From: Lepiota brunneoincarnata
Lineage: Eukaryota; Basidiomycota; Agaricomycetes; Agaricales; Agaricaceae
Assembly: GCA_023014365.1 (NCBI GenBank)
Contig: JAEBUN010000025.1
Span: 558,001 to 622,000 of the forward strand
Reading direction: 5' to 3'
Length of the DNA stretch: 64,000 nucleotides
The notes under the pieces were generated by a model. It saw only the letters and a list, made by a program, of their open reading frames with translations. It did not search any database and was not told where the DNA came from. Below, piece by piece: positions 10,716 to 23,554 of this stretch (position 1 is the stretch's first letter; each line of letters begins with the position of its first letter). Both the position numbers and the translations under genes were made by a program.

Positions 10716-13055
10716 ATGGCTGCCACATTTTCCAGCGTCCAAATGCGGGAGCGCGACAAACTGATAGAGGAGAGGCACAAGAAAGACATGGAAGCCCTCG
10801 AAAGAAAGTTCGAAAGAGTCAAACGATCGCTGAACGACGCCGACAGGGAAATATTTGACCTGCGGAATCGGGGCAACCATTTGGCACAGGCACTTGGGTT
10901 TTCGGACATTGGCGAAGCGCAACGAGCGATCGATATGTCTGACCACGAGCTCACGTTCAAACAAGCTCTCGAGCGCATTCAGGGACTCGAGGGAGAGATT
11001 AGAACGGGGCAAAGGCAGAGGGAAGAATTACAGTTGCGATCGCAGGGACTCGAGGAGGAACTTGCTAAATGGAGGGAACGCAGGTATGTCGCTGGTTATT
11101 TTGCCCTCTTGTTACTCACCGTTTCACAGCTCGTCGGCGGAAAAACGCGAGCGAAGGTTGCAGCAGGAGCTACGGGACCTGAAAACTCAATTCGACTCGA
11201 TGAAGGAGAGTTTTGAGAAGGATCGCAGGACATTCCGTGGTGTACATCGCTGGTTATTTGTTGAGCCTTTCGAAAAGAAGGGAGGAACAGATGGCGGACT
11301 CAGCACAAAGAAAGCACAACAGAGGAATGCACACAGAAGGAGGGAGCTGTTGCGGGAGTTTGGACCTGGGCTGGCCAAACTCCTCAATGTTGATTTCGCA
11401 GCCTTGGAGAAAGCAGCGCGCGATGTTGACGGTACGTCCTCGCCCATTCGTTCAATCCGCATTGCCCCTGACGGGTTCACAGATTCAACTTCGCCCCAAC
11501 CTGCTGCTCCTTCTGAACCTCAAGTCGCAGCTGAACTTGACTCCAGACAACAGGATCCTTCTGTCGATACGCTTGAGCATTCACGACTAAAGAAATCGAC
11601 AGAACCTCCTGATACCCACCTGGCTTCGGGGCAGTCCCGGTTACGGTCGGCTCGCGAACCCTTGACCCTTCTACCTATCACAACAAACCTCACCAAGCAA
11701 GAGCCAGGAGAAACTCCGAAACCGACCAAATCGCGGAAAACACGCATGATGCAACATTCCTCTGACACAGAGGAGGACCCGGAAGGCAAGTTCCTTGCAT
11801 TAGTGGTAGCTGTTTCCTCACATATGGTGTGCAGCCCCATCTCAAAGCTTCAAAATACCCTTACCCTCTCGGCCGCCAATAGCTCGCGGTCTTGGCAATT
11901 CGTCGGACACTGAAGATGATTCGCAAGGTAATGCTACTCGTGCCGGTGGTTTCAACAATTCTGACCTCCAGTAATTAGCTCCGAACGGCTTTAGTTCCTC
12001 CCCTACAATTCCTCCCGAAACCCCATTACCTCCCATCATGGAGCCTATCGTTGGGCGACTTATGCGTCCCGACCTCCCTTCACGCCCATCCATAAACCAC
12101 GCAAGACACCAAACCGATACTGAAACCACAAATGTCCAGTTTCAGATTAAAATTGAGCTTGACGACGACTTGAATATTCTTATGGATGGACCCCCCGCAA
12201 AAAGACCCCGAATCAGTTTAGACTCCTTCTTTAAGACGCCTCAGCATGCGGGATCTCGGGCCTCCCCGCAACGGGCTGGTTTCTCTACCGGACATATACC
12301 AAGAGGCAAGAAACTTTTTGGAGACGAGAATACGCCAATTGCCAAGGTGCCGACTGTGACCTCCACCTCCGCGCAAATGAAACCAGGGGATTACTCGGTC
12401 TATAAAGGTCGAGGCCGCTATGCGAAAGGCAACAAGACGTACGTTCCCTCTCTTGGGTTCTCAGAATGACTGTAGTCCAACTTGATGATTGGTTAGGGTC
12501 ACGAAGACTATCAACTCTCTCTTCACGATTAACCCCGAACGGAATGGGGGTGTAAACCATCAATACGAGGAGGTGGTGCGAGGTAGAGCAGACCGCATAC
12601 ACATGGATGCGGGTGATTGTGAATGCTGTCGTGATGTGCGTGTTCTCTTTCCTCCCTTCGTAGCAGAGCGCTATTGATAATTTGAAATGCAGTACTATGC
12701 GGCTGTTGGCCCACTACCACCCCGTAACCAAGGGCCATTATGGCGCTCTCCTTCAACAACGCCAGTCAAATCGTGTAGACGCGGTGCAATGGCAACATCA
12801 TCAACACATAATGAGAATGATGGAGTTTCCTCTCCTCTGGGTCTTATTCAAGCAGAGCTTGAAGCGCACAAGAAAGCCGTGTCGCGTCATCGGCATAACT
12901 GGGCACGTGCGCAGACACCGCCTGGGTATTGGAATATTGGATTTCCTACTACCCAGGAGGCGCAGGAGATTAATGAACGTGCGGAGGAGATGCACCGGAG
13001 GAAGCTGAGGGAGGTAGGACGAGAGGCTGAGCGGGGACGGTACCTCAGACGATAG
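10716..13055 (+). CDS. ctp1: Ctp1/CtIP/Sae2 DNA-end resection factor
   Basis: Eight exons give 658 residues: 10716-11083, 11130-11239, 11291-11431, 11483-11785, 11835-11927, 11979-12438, 12497-12635, 12693-13055. The lengths sum to a whole number of codons. The N-terminus (to about 170) is a charged coiled coil, as expected for the tetramerisation part. The C-terminus has the family signature: a CxxC (C533, C536) after MDAGD, a YY..VGPLPP block, the RHR motif (603-605) and TPPGYW.IGFP. The family activates the Mre11 nuclease for break resection and hairpin opening in the nucleus. The third intron (11432-11482) is a multiple of 3 and could be retained. The fourth uses a GC donor with consensus GCAAGT. 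Confidence 0.85.
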
Positions 13056-13780
13056 GTTAACGGATTTTTTCTTGGTTTATGGGACTGCTTCACTCCGTGC
13101 TTTCTAGGTTTTATGGTTATGAGTTTATGCTCTTAGAGATACTAATACGTCTTCATTCAGCCTGCGGGGGTCATGTCATGGTGCGGGAGAAGGTCTTATT
13201 CCGGCCTTGGGATCCCCTACTTGTTTTTTTCTAGGTAATTCATGAGCATTCTTTAGTCACTACTTTGGTATCTGCCATTGGATTTTCATTTTCAATTTCC
13301 GTTCCCCAATGATTACAGGAGAGAAAACGCAACTTGGAACTAACCTTTTGGAACAATACGGCATACAAGATGAGGTCGAACAATGGCTCATGGCGGTCCG
13401 TGTTTCAGTCAAACTGACTTGGTGCCTCCAGAAATTTTCTACTTTTTGGAATACCCGAAGGCGTGTTGCATAATGGTGTAGAATGAGGTGTGACAACAGA
13501 GGTGAGAGCGGAGGAGCGGTAAGCTCAGGGTTCAGAAGCTGATAGACCGGAACAGGATGATTGATTTTGCGTGGTCAGAGCAAGGCAATAAGCCCAGGAG
13601 TTGGCAATAGACAAGCCTAAAGGGATATGATAAAACGATTAGACTAATGATATCGCCGGTCGAAGCGCTGCTCAGCGTTTTTTCATATCCGTCGGACTTG
13701 AGGGCAATAACTGAAGCTTGAAGGGGTGGACGAGGCGTTCCCCATGTGCAACTGGAACACGGTTTTGACAGATCGCATGC
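13056..13780. other. intergenic, nothing recognised
   Basis: There is no supported gene or repeat here. Short frames lack family similarity or splice support. From about 13790 the 5' flank shared with the second tyrosinase begins. Confidence 0.6.
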
Positions 13781-14472
13781 AACTGCTGTGGAACTATTAC
13801 CCTGCTCTCACCGGGCAATCAATCATCCAGTTCCTGTCTGCCACCTTCTGATTCCTGAGTTTACAACTCCTCCGCTCTCGCCACCGTCGTCGGGACCTAT
13901 TCTGCCCACATGGGAGTAACTTGAACATGAAGGTCAGTGGATGATCATGAACAGTTTGGAAACAGTACCACGGGTAGACTCTACAGGCGGACCGGTGACT
14001 GGTCCTCGAGGCATAACGTTGATCACGAGCGGCGCGAGCATATTGGTTAGCCTGGTTAAATCAGGCTGGATTAACATACATGTACTATTATACGACCGGT
14101 GAGCAGGGTATTGCAGAGTTTTGATGACTCGAATAACATCGAGACTATGCACCAGGAATTCGTCCTAAGTCGCGCGGCCTGGTACTTGATCCTCCCCAAG
14201 GGCCGACCGATCATGATCGGCTCGACTTCTGTGATCATCCATGTCATATCTAATTCCGTCCGTACATAGCCTATCACAGAACCGTAGGCCCAGCACTATT
14301 GAATTATCCGGCGGTGTATCTACAGCGTTGTGAACGGAGAAACTATAAGTGGAATTCTTCGTGTTCAATTAAACACACGAGAATTGAGCACCTCGTGGTG
14401 TTGCGTACCTGCATCCTTGATAGTCGGGGTTGCTTAATACTTTTGCATAGACCATGTTGACCAGATTTCTTG

Positions 14473-14480
14473 TATAAAAA
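14473..14480 (+). promoter_or_regulatory. TATA box of tyrosinase 1
   Basis: TATAAAAA lies 42 bp upstream of the ATG at 14522. The same box and spacing recur before the second tyrosinase. Confidence 0.6.
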
Positions 14481-14521
14481 GGACTCAGGACGCTCTGCAG
14501 CGAGACCTCAACACCCCAAAC

Positions 14522-16484
14522 ATGAGCCGACTGATTGTAGCTGGTGTTCGTGTCGGGGGCATTCAACCTCGGCTCGAAATCAACAACTTTGTGCGCGACG
14601 ACAAACAATTCTCGCTTTATGTTCAAGCATGGGGTTTGTCCATTCCACTATGCTTTCATTTCTATGCTATGCTAATAGCGGGCCGTTTTAGAAAGGATGC
14701 AAGCTGACTCGCAGAGCAGTCTGCAGTCCTTTTACCAGGTGGGGGGCATTCATGGCCTTCCTTTCATCTCGTGGGATGGGGCTGGATCGGGACCAGGGTC
14801 ACCTCTCTGGGGTGGATATTGTCAACATGGATCCGTCCTGTTCCCAACCTGGCACAGACCATATGTGGCCGTTGTTGAGGCATGACTCATTTATTCAGGT
14901 CTTTGGTATGACTCGCTAAAACGGACCAACAGCAAATTTTGAGTGGTTACGCTCGACAGATTGCGAGCAGCTATTCCGTTGATACAATTACATGGGAACA
15001 AGCTGCAGAAAGCTTCCGCTTTCCGTACTGGGATTGGGCCCAGAACAGTGTCCCGCCTCCCGAGGTTATTTCTCTTGACGTCGTTAACATCACCGCCCCC
15101 AATGGAACAAGGATAATTGTCCCGAACCCATTACGACGATACACGTTCCACCCTGTTAACGTTTCTTTCCCATTCCCATATAATCAATGGCCAACGACAT
15201 TGAGGCAGCCGGATTCAACGAATGCGAATGCGACTGATGATGTACCCAAGTTGCGCAGGTGAGTTGTTTGCTTTGTTTATACCACTGATAAGCTGACGGG
15301 CGTGCTTTAGCATTTTACAAAGCGAGCAGAATAGCATTACGAGCAGGACATACAACATGCTCACCCGTATCAACAATTGGAATACGTTTAGTAATCACGA
15401 CGCTTCTGGTGCCAGTCTTGAGGCCATTCATGATAGTATCCATGTTTATGTCGGAGGAATGGGTCAAATGGGGGATCCCACAGTTGCAGGTGAGGCAATT
15501 TCGAACTGTTCTCATCGAGAGATGGTACTCATGCCTGCATTCGCAGGCTTCGACCCTATCTTCTTCCTGCACCATTGCAACGTTGATCGCATGCTTGCTT
15601 TATGGTCTGCTATTAACATTGGCCAATGGGTCACGCCCGGAAGTAGCCCATCGGGGACCTTTACTTTACCGCCTGGGGCGCCCGTCGACGCGAAGACGGG
15701 TAAGTCGGGTGTATGATTTCCGATAGGTTGTCCGCTGATCGCACCATGACTCAGGCCTCACCCCATTTTTTTCCAATCAATTATTATTCTGGCAGTCTGC
15801 TGGTCTTACGAACACATCCACACTCGGGTACACCTATCCTGAGTTCGTTGGGCAGAACACGGGAGATCCAGTAGCTCTCCGGGCTGCCATCCTAGCTCAA
15901 GTAAACAAGCTCTATAGTGAGGCCAGTCTTCGCGCGTTGACTGCGCTCCCTCCTGGCAAGGGAACTACGGCTGGACAATTCCGCGAGTGGTCAACTCGCG
16001 TTAGGTTCAATAATCTCGAAGTTCAAAAGAGCTTTTCCGTTATCTTTTTCTTGGGTAGTGCTCCAGTAGATCCACGCCAGTGGCTTGTGGATCCCAGCAA
16101 CGTAGGAAGCGCCCATGCATTCGTCAGCAGCATTTCCAAATTACAACAGAATGTCACACTTCAAGAAGGATTGGTGTCGCTCAACGAGGGTATCGCGAAA
16201 CACTCCGGACTAGGTTCGTTCGATCCGAGCGAAGTTGGGCCGTATTTGAAGGATAACCTACACTGGCGTGTGCTCAGGGTATGTTCCTTCTCCCATCAAC
16301 CTTCTTGTTAGCTGCGTGCTCACTCAAGTTTTTGATTCTATAGACAGATGGCACTCCTGTTAAGCTCACTTCACTTGAGGTCACAGTTTTGGAGGTTCCG
16401 GTCGGCCTGCCTCTGGGTGCTGAATTTCCTGTTGCAGGCGACCCAATTGAGCATGGTGATATTACCGAGGGTCGTTCTGGATAA
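14522..16484 (+). CDS. tyrosinase (polyphenol oxidase) 1
   Basis: Seven exons give 540 residues: 14522-14633, 14692-14879, 14933-15258, 15311-15489, 15547-15699, 15755-16278, 16344-16484. Type-3 copper site: CuA His at 57 (GGIHG), 83 (YCQHG) and 92 (TWHRPY); CuB His at 249 and 253 (AIHDSIH) and the HH pair at 277-278 ([10 protein letters not shown]). Cys81, two before His83, matches the thioether-forming cysteine of fungal tyrosinases. The core ends near a YTYPE (Y-x-Y) motif and is followed by a ~180-residue C-terminal region like that of latent mushroom enzymes. The enzyme oxidises phenols to quinones (browning, melanin). There is no signal peptide, so it is cytosolic. Intron 2 (14880-14932) uses a GC donor; reading through would hit TGA. 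Confidence 0.93.
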
Positions 16485-17683
16485 TGTGGGTCCCATACCC
16501 AAGCAAGTAAAGTTTGAGTAGCTAAGTAGGGGAACTTTGTATATAATTCGACATGGGAATTGATGAAGAACTGAATTCGGCTCATTAGATATGATTCGTG
16601 ACCATGAAAGTCGTATTGGGTCTCTGAACGCATCACCTCCATCTCCCTCGGTGTTTTCTAGTTGTATGATCATGAGCCTGTATATTTAGAGATACCGATA
16701 TATCTTAACTCACATTTTTTCAACGGCTACCGGACTAAAAAGGAGGGGAAACCTGACTTGAGATCAACCTTTGGAATAATATTGAAGAGCAGATGACTCT
16801 CCTGCTGACGAAACAAGGTGCAAGCGGGAACTTTGAAACTGATGAAATTCGTTCAAGGAACGAAGAGACTACATCGAAAGGAGACGGGATAAGTCATGAC
16901 AGAGAACGAGAGACGATAGGAGAAACTCGAGAAGTGGAGATGAAGTCGGGGCGAAAACTGTCCCCAATATCCGCTGGAGGACGAACTCTCGAGGATACGT
17001 GCTTTGTGCACAGCTATGATATGCACTAAACTAAACGAAAGAATTTGGAATGATTAGAGTGGCTGGTATAGGAAAGAGATGGAAATTGTTTTATAACTAT
17101 GTTAGCGAGGCATAAAAGAAGAGAAAGAGATAGGTCCGGAAGATGCAGTGCGAGGCACGAAGGGTTTTGCATATACAGCTGTCAGGGGAAGGAACGGGAA
17201 GGAAATGTTACTATCTGTGCATAAGGTCGCAAGCGGGACGGGGCTGGGGAGGTCGAATTTTGGACTCGGATGACTGTTAATACCACTCGGCAATTGCCAA
17301 CTACCTCTTCTTTTCTGGACTAAATGAATTAAACTCCTGGAAATCTGCAAATAGAAGCACAATTTTGAGCTGCTTGAGCTTGACCACACCCTATTTTGTC
17401 CATTACCGACTCCTGGGATGGCGAGGCATGAGTGGACATGTGACATGGTCGCATCACCGGTAGGTTCCAAAACCATCCACGATTGGACAGCCTGTGGGTC
17501 GGGGATACAGGAAGGGGAGGATCTTGGAAGTATAAGCACATGAGCGACGATTGCTCTTTCAGTAACCATCAAGTTCGACTTCGTCGAACTATGAACATAG
17601 ATGATCTAAGGGACTGATTCAATATAGCTTCTTGATCATCGGCCTACCATTTGGGTCGTTTAGTTCCTGGACATCCCTTTCAT

Positions 17684-17781
17684 GTTCACTGCCGACTCGT
17701 GGGATTATTGCGCTACCCTTCCCAATCAAACATCCTTCCCATTCCTGTCCACCACCGATTCCTGAGAATGCCACTCCTCTA
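17684..17781 (+). promoter_or_regulatory. shared upstream module, tyrosinase 2 copy
   Basis: This begins CTGCCGACTCGTGGG and ends near CCACCGATTCCTGAGAA. The same ~90 bp block occurs upstream of the lectin gene (24690), the H genes (28330, 32826) and inverted at 21958-22060, 27980-28078 and 32476-32573. A weaker copy lies at 13800-13870 before tyrosinase 1. Function is unproven; it is outside any frame and recurs next to different genes. Confidence 0.5.
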
Positions 17782-18292
17782 CTCCCACCACGATCGTCGT
17801 GCCTGGTGCAAATCCATTGTGAACTGGCGAGTGATCCTCGAGGTGTGACATTGACCGCGAACAACGCGAGCCTATTGGTTAGTCTGGATAAATACAGCTG
17901 GAGTATCTAATATTCAGCCTGTGAACAGGTGATTGCACATTTCTGAGGACTCAGATGCCATCGAGACTATGCACCAGGAATTCGCTCCAACGTAGCCTCG
18001 TACTCGATCCTCACCAAGGGTCAAATGATCATGATCGGCTCGGCTTCTGTGATCATTCATGTCATATCTAATTCCGTCCATACAACAATCCACTAAGGCA
18101 CCGTAGGTCCAGCACTATTGGCCCTATCCCGCAGTGCACTTACGACGTTGTGAACGGAAGCACCATAAGTGGGATTCTTCGTGTCCAATTAAGCACACAA
18201 GAACTGAGCACCTCGTGGTGGTGCGTTCCTACGTCCTTGGTGGTCGGGGTTGCTCGATACTTTCTCATACGCCGTGGTGACCCAATCACTTG

Positions 18293-18300
18293 TATAAAAG
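18293..18300 (+). promoter_or_regulatory. TATA box of tyrosinase 2
   Basis: TATAAAAG lies 41 bp upstream of the ATG at 18341, at the position equivalent to the tyrosinase 1 box. Confidence 0.6.
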
Positions 18301-18340
18301 GAGTCGGAATGCTCTGCAGGGAGGCCTCAACATCTCAAAC

Positions 18341-20312
18341 ATGAGTCGATTGGTTGTTACTGGTGTCCAAGTCGGAGGCATTCAGCCTCGGCTTGAAATC
18401 AACAACTTCGTGCGCGACGACAAACAATTCTCGCTTTATGTTCAGGCTTGGAGTCTGTCCATTCCATTATGCATTTGTTTCTATGCCATGCTAATAACGG
18501 GCCATTTTAGACAAGATGCAAGTTGACTCGCAGGACAACCTGCAGTCCTTTTACCAGGTTGGGGGCATTCATGGCGTTCCTTACATCTCGTGGGATGGGG
18601 CTGGTGGATCAACGCCAGTGTCACCTCTCTGGGGTGGGTATTGTACGCATGGGTCCGTCCTGTTCCCAACCTGGCACAGACCATATGTGGCCGTTATTGA
18701 GGCACGGTTCATTTATTCAGGTCTTTCATATAGCTCACTGAAACGGGCCAACAGCAAATTCTGAGTGGTTATGCTCGGCAAATTGCGAGCAACTATTCCG
18801 TTGATAGAATTACATGGGAACAAGCCGCCGAAAGTTTCCGTTTTCCCTACTGGGATTGGGCCCAGAACAGTGTCCCGCCTCCCGAGGTTATTTCTCTTGA
18901 CGTCGTTGACATCACCGCCCCCAATGGAACAAGGATAACTGTCTCGAACCCATTACGACGATACACGTTCAATCCTATCACTACTTCGTTCCCGCCCCCA
19001 TTCAATAAATGGCCAACTACATTGAGGCAGCCAGATTCGCTGAATGCGGATGCGACTGATGACGTACCCAAGTTGCGCAGGTGAGTTGTTTGCTTTGTTT
19101 ATGCCATTAATAGGTTGAAAAGCGTTCTTTAGTATTTTACAAAGCGAGCAGACCAGCATTACGAGCAGGACATACAACATGCTCACCCGTATTAACAATT
19201 GGGCTATGTTCAGCAATCACAACGCTGATGGTGGCAGTCTTGAAGCCATTCATGATAGTATCCATGTTTATGTTGGAGGCATGGGGGATATGGCGCAAAC
19301 TACAGTTGCAGGTGAGGCAATTTCGAACTGCCCTCATGGAGAGGTGGTGCTCATGCCTGCGTCCACAGGCTTCGACCCTATCTTCTTCTTGCACCACTGC
19401 AACGTTGATCGCATGCTTGCTTTATGGTCTGCTATTAACATTGGCCAATGGGTCACGCCCGGAAGTGTCCCATCGGGGACCTTTACCTTACCGCCTGGGG
19501 CACCCGTCGACACGGAAACGGGTAAGTCGGGTGTATGATTTCTGCTAGGTTGTTGTCGGCTGATCTTATCTTGGCTCAGGCCTGACTCCATTTTTTGCTG
19601 ACCAATCATCATTCTGGCCGTCCGCTGGTCTTACAAACACAGCCTCGCTCGGGTACACTTATCCTGAATTTGTTGGACAAGACACAGGAAATCCAGTAGC
19701 TCTCAGAGCTGCTATCCTAGCCCAAGTCAACAAGCTCTATGGCGAGACCTGTCTTCGAGCGCTAACTGCGCTCCCTCCTGGTAACGGAACTAATGCTGGA
19801 CAATTCCGCGAGTGGACCAGTCGCGTTAGGTTCAATAATCTCGAAGTTCAAAGGAGCTTCTCCATTATATTTTTCTTGGGTAGTGTCCCAGTAGACCCAC
19901 GCCAATGGCTTGTGGATCCCGGGAACATTGGAAGTGCCCATGCATTCACCAGCGGCATTTCCGATTTACCACAGAATGACGTGAAACTTCAAGAAGGATT
20001 GGTGTTGCTCAATGAGGGTATCGCGAGGCTCTCTGGATTGAGCTCGTTCGATCCGAGTGAGGTTGGGCCGTATTTGAAGGAGAATCTACACTGGCGTGTG
20101 CTCCCCGTATGTTCTTTGTCCCATCAGCCTTCTTGTTAGCTGTGTGCTAACCTGGGTTTGTAATTCTGCAGACAGATGGCACTCCTGTTCAGCTCCCGTC
20201 ACTTGAGGTCACGGTTTTGGAAGTTCTGGTCAGCCTGCCTCTGGGTGCAGAGTTTCCTGTTGCAGAAGACCCAATTGAACATGGTGATATTACCGAGGGA
20301 CGTTCTGGGTGA
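18341..20312 (+). CDS. tyrosinase (polyphenol oxidase) 2
   Basis: Seven exons give 542 residues with the same structure as tyrosinase 1: 18341-18452, 18511-18701, 18755-19080, 19133-19311, 19369-19521, 19580-20106, 20172-20312. All copper ligands are present ([33 protein letters not shown]), as are the thioether Cys and the YTYPE motif. It differs from copy 1 by two extra residues in the Gly-rich loop before CuA histidine 2 and by one residue in the C-terminal region. The GC donor of intron 2 (18702) is conserved. The frame is intact, so both paralogues look functional; the tandem arrangement points to unequal exchange. Confidence 0.93.
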
Positions 20313-20889
20313 TGTGAGACCTATACCTAAGGAAGTAAAGCTTGAGTAGTTAAGCAGAGGAACTTGTACTGTACATAGGAATTGATGAAGAGTTGAACTC
20401 GGCTCATCAGATATGATTCATGGCCATGGAAATTGTATTAGAAGGTCCGCCTGAGTCTCCGAACACATCGCCTCCATCTCCCTCGACGCTTTCTAGTTGT
20501 ATGGTAGAGACTACCTCAAAAGGAGGCAAGATGAGTCAGGACAGAAAACGAGAGAGGGTAAGGGAAGCTTGGGAAGTTAGAGATGAGGTTGAGCTGTGCC
20601 CTATATTCGCTCGAGGACGAGTTCTCGAATGTATATGGCCGTGGTACACATTAAGTAACTGAAGAGAAACGGAATATCATGTGCGGTAGACTAAATAGAA
20701 GGAGCAAATTTTGAATGGGTAGAGCAAGCGACACAAGAGAGAGATAAAAATTGTTTTGTAACTATTAGTGAGGCATAGAGGGAGAGAAAGGGAGAGGTCT
20801 GGAAAAATGCTGTATGAAGCCCAAAGGGTTTCAAATATAGGAGAGAATGATATTCGGGTATTAATGTCACACCATCAAAGGTACGGGTG

Positions 20890-21040
20890 CGACTCAAGTG
20901 GCAGCTTGCTTTCCTCACCTGTCGAACATCGAAAAGGATGCCTATGCGCAAGGGTATGCATATATGTGTTTCTCACCCGCTCTTCCACCTGTACTCTTAT
21001 TCATCACTGCTCAGGCCGCCCTCGGCCAAACTAACCCAGT
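20890..21040 (+). pseudogene. 5' relic of an H-family secreted protein gene
   Basis: The plus strand has the H promoter end and the signal-peptide tail (LLFITAQAALGQ), then similarity switches at about 21040 to the opposite strand of another H copy. There is no mature part in this orientation. Confidence 0.6.
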
Positions 21041-21480
21041 TCGGGATCGCAAATCGAATATCACCACCCAGCCTGGGATGACCAGTCGATGTTCGTGCCC
21101 AAACGGGTTATGCATTGAGGTTGATAGCTATACCATACCGCGTGGTCAACTCCCAGGCCATTGGCTCATGGGGCCAACTTACGTGCCAATCGAAGGCAGC
21201 ATTGGAGGCCGGGCATACCTTCAGGGCCAAATGCATGGGGGATTAACATGTTATCTGGCCCAAGGGGGTGGGCTTACAAGCATTTGTCGTTATTTCGCCG
21301 ATTTCCCATGTAAAAAGTCCGGGACAACATCGTGCCGTTCTGTACCCGGACCCTACGTTCCTTTTAGCCTGGGTTGAGTTAGCCGAGTGTAGAGAACAAA
21401 TTGGATACAACTGGACTCACATACGTCACCTTGAGTGCCGAAGGCTAGGTCAATTTGGCTGAGGGCAGCCTGAGCGTTGA
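21041..21480 (-). pseudogene. decayed H-family secreted protein gene
   Basis: On the minus strand the exon/intron order of the H genes can be followed from a QAALSQ signal-peptide end near 21475 to the last exon near 21110. The second exon starts in the expected phase but runs into TAA at once, and the 5' part of the signal peptide has been replaced. It faces the 5' relic at 20890-21040. Confidence 0.6.
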
Positions 21481-21899
21481 GCTAGTGTTGTGTTGCTGGA
21501 TGAAAATGGGTGGGAAAGGATCCAGATAACCATTATAAATTACAAGTGGTGTAGAATAATAGAACTCAATACTGTGTAGGCTAGGGGAGAGGGACAGGGG
21601 TTTCTTCAAATACCGTTGACCCTGGGTGGTGAGGCCGAGGAGGAAGCGCGGTCGGGTCACCTGGAACCGTGCACCTCTCTACTGCACCTGTATCGAGTCC
21701 AGTAGTGGGGAAGTGAGGGAAGGAAGGATGTAAGAAATTAGGAAAATAAAAGGATATGGGTGGGTGGATTTGGAAAGGATACTAGATATTGCGTGGAATA
21801 CACGCGAATTGAAGGCTAGCAAGCGAGGGAGGAGGGTATGGGCGAAGGTAAAGATTCGCGTACTACAAGTGTGACCTTGTCACGTGTCTGCCCTCGTGC

Positions 21900-22440
21900 A
21901 AGAATCACCATCTGGCTCATGCCTCGCCAGTCCGTGTGTGTGCCGTGTAAATTACTCAGGCATTGGTGGTGCACATGCATGGAAGAGCAGATTGAATGAC
22001 GAGAAGCAAGTAACAATGACTCCAGGAGCCGGCAGTGGACAGGAATGGGATCGTTAGGGACAACTTTTCAATTATGTTGATATTCCTCCCTTTGGTTCAG
22101 AAGAGAAGAGGTAGCTGACGTGCAGAATAGAAGATGCAGCTGCGAGTTATCAAGCGGTACATGGTACAAGCTTCCATTTGGGTCGCACCGGTACCTATAA
22201 TTTTGTGACGGTAATATCTGAATACGGGGGCAGATCATTGATATAATTAGGACCCTGGCAATGGGACTACTGGATTGAGCTACCCTCACCAATAATCCCA
22301 TTCCTGTCCATCACCGACGCCTGAGTGAACTACACCGCACACATGTACGTGCTGTCTGTATATACCTGCTTGTGACTAACGCTCCCTCCATTCCCTCCCT
22401 CACCTGTTGAACATCGAAGCTCATGCCTATGCGCTTGCCA
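21900..22440. promoter_or_regulatory. relic head-to-head H promoter pair
   Basis: A reverse copy of the shared module (21958-22060) and a forward copy (22268-22330) flank a ~210 bp core that resembles the cores at 28085-28320 and 32574-32802. The H-type leader sequence follows on the plus side to about 22440, but no H coding sequence is left on either side. Confidence 0.5.
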
Positions 22441-22690
22441 TTTGTTCCATGATCTCCGGGGGTAGGTCGTCACTTCCGAGAGTATCATAATCATCTCAAG
22501 CCTCTTGCGTGTATTCCTCTTTGATACCTGAGGCCCACTCTTCATCTTTCCATCTGTGCATCTGAATCTGCATCGTGAGTGGAAGTTCGGGCAAAATGTA
22601 AAGCTTTGGGTCATCCAGATCAGACTCTTCATGTTCCATCAACACATGGATTGTGCCATTGTACTTCCAAAGAGTGTTCTGCTCACCATC
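22430..22690 (-). pseudogene. relic of an unrecognised protein-coding exon
   Basis: A minus-strand frame shows coding-like sequence: LWKYNGTIHVLMEHEE, then DPKLYILPELPL and HRWKDEEWASGIKEE, broken by TGA after about 60 codons, after which acidic sequence continues in frame. I do not recognise the family. The rest of 22700-23470 has only short frames. Confidence 0.3.
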
Positions 22691-23554
22691 TACAGAAGGA
22701 GGGAAATGTTGACAGGGAACGGGTACAATTGAACAAGGGGAACGTTTATCTTAACCATTGTGTACGAGCGAGAGAGATAAGGGACAAGGGCCAAGAAGCT
22801 AGTAGATGGAGGGGGCTATATTTCGCTAGCTCGTACATTTTCGTATCTAGTTTTTATACTTCGGGGTGGTGTTTTTGGATGAGGGAAAGGACAGTATGGA
22901 ATGCGAGTTAGGAAACAAGGGTAGCTACGAAATTTCGGATACCAATTAGTAATATATTGTTCTACTATGACAGGGGAGAGAGAAGCAAGAGAAAAAGAAA
23001 AAAGAAAATCGCGTATGCAATCTGCCACCTGCATGAGGTGTCCACATGTGTTGGTGGGTCGTGTTTGGTGAGTTTTGAGTGGTGAAGGAGCTGGGAGCGC
23101 GTGAATGTCATGGTTGTCTCCACGAGCAGCCATTTCCTGCTCTCCACACACTTCATCCAACAGCCTTTGCAAATCCTCTCTGCCCCCGAAGTGCCGCCAT
23201 GTTATTCTCAACGGGCCTTCTTCTAGACAATTATCTGTGTCAAGGCACAAGACTTGGATTGGCCGTGGGTCAAAGGCTCACTAGCTATAGCCTATGTATC
23301 TGTATCAGACATGGAGTAGTCGCACCTAGGCAACTGAAATTAACTAGCAGAATGTTCATGAACGTTGCCATATACAGTGACATGAGGGTGCCATTGGCTT
23401 GACTGGCATCGAGACGTTGGATGGCGGAATTTCCGGGGTGTGGAGGCAGTTGAGTCACAGAAGGGATAAAGTTGAGGCTCGAGAGCGGGGCATCTGGCGA
23501 GGCATGAGCCAGATGCTGACTCTTGCGCAAGGGCGGACATGTGATAAGGTCACA

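Larger units (their letters stand above)
13790..20790. repeat. tandem duplication carrying the tyrosinase gene
   Basis: Unit 1 is about 13790-17560 and unit 2 about 17600-20790; the two ATGs lie 3819 bp apart. Similarity covers the promoter (AAGGGxCxAxxGATCATGATCGGCTCG block near 14200 and 18020, TATA box), all exons and introns, and the 3' flank (near 16560-17140 and 20380-20790). No other gene lies in the flanks 16485-17600 or 20313-20790. Confidence 0.85.

Noticed and set aside
11432..11482. Treating 11432-11482 of ctp1 as certainly coding
   Set aside because: The frame is open through it, but the GTACGT donor, CTGAC branch and CAG acceptor at 51 nt make an intron more likely; either choice keeps the frame.
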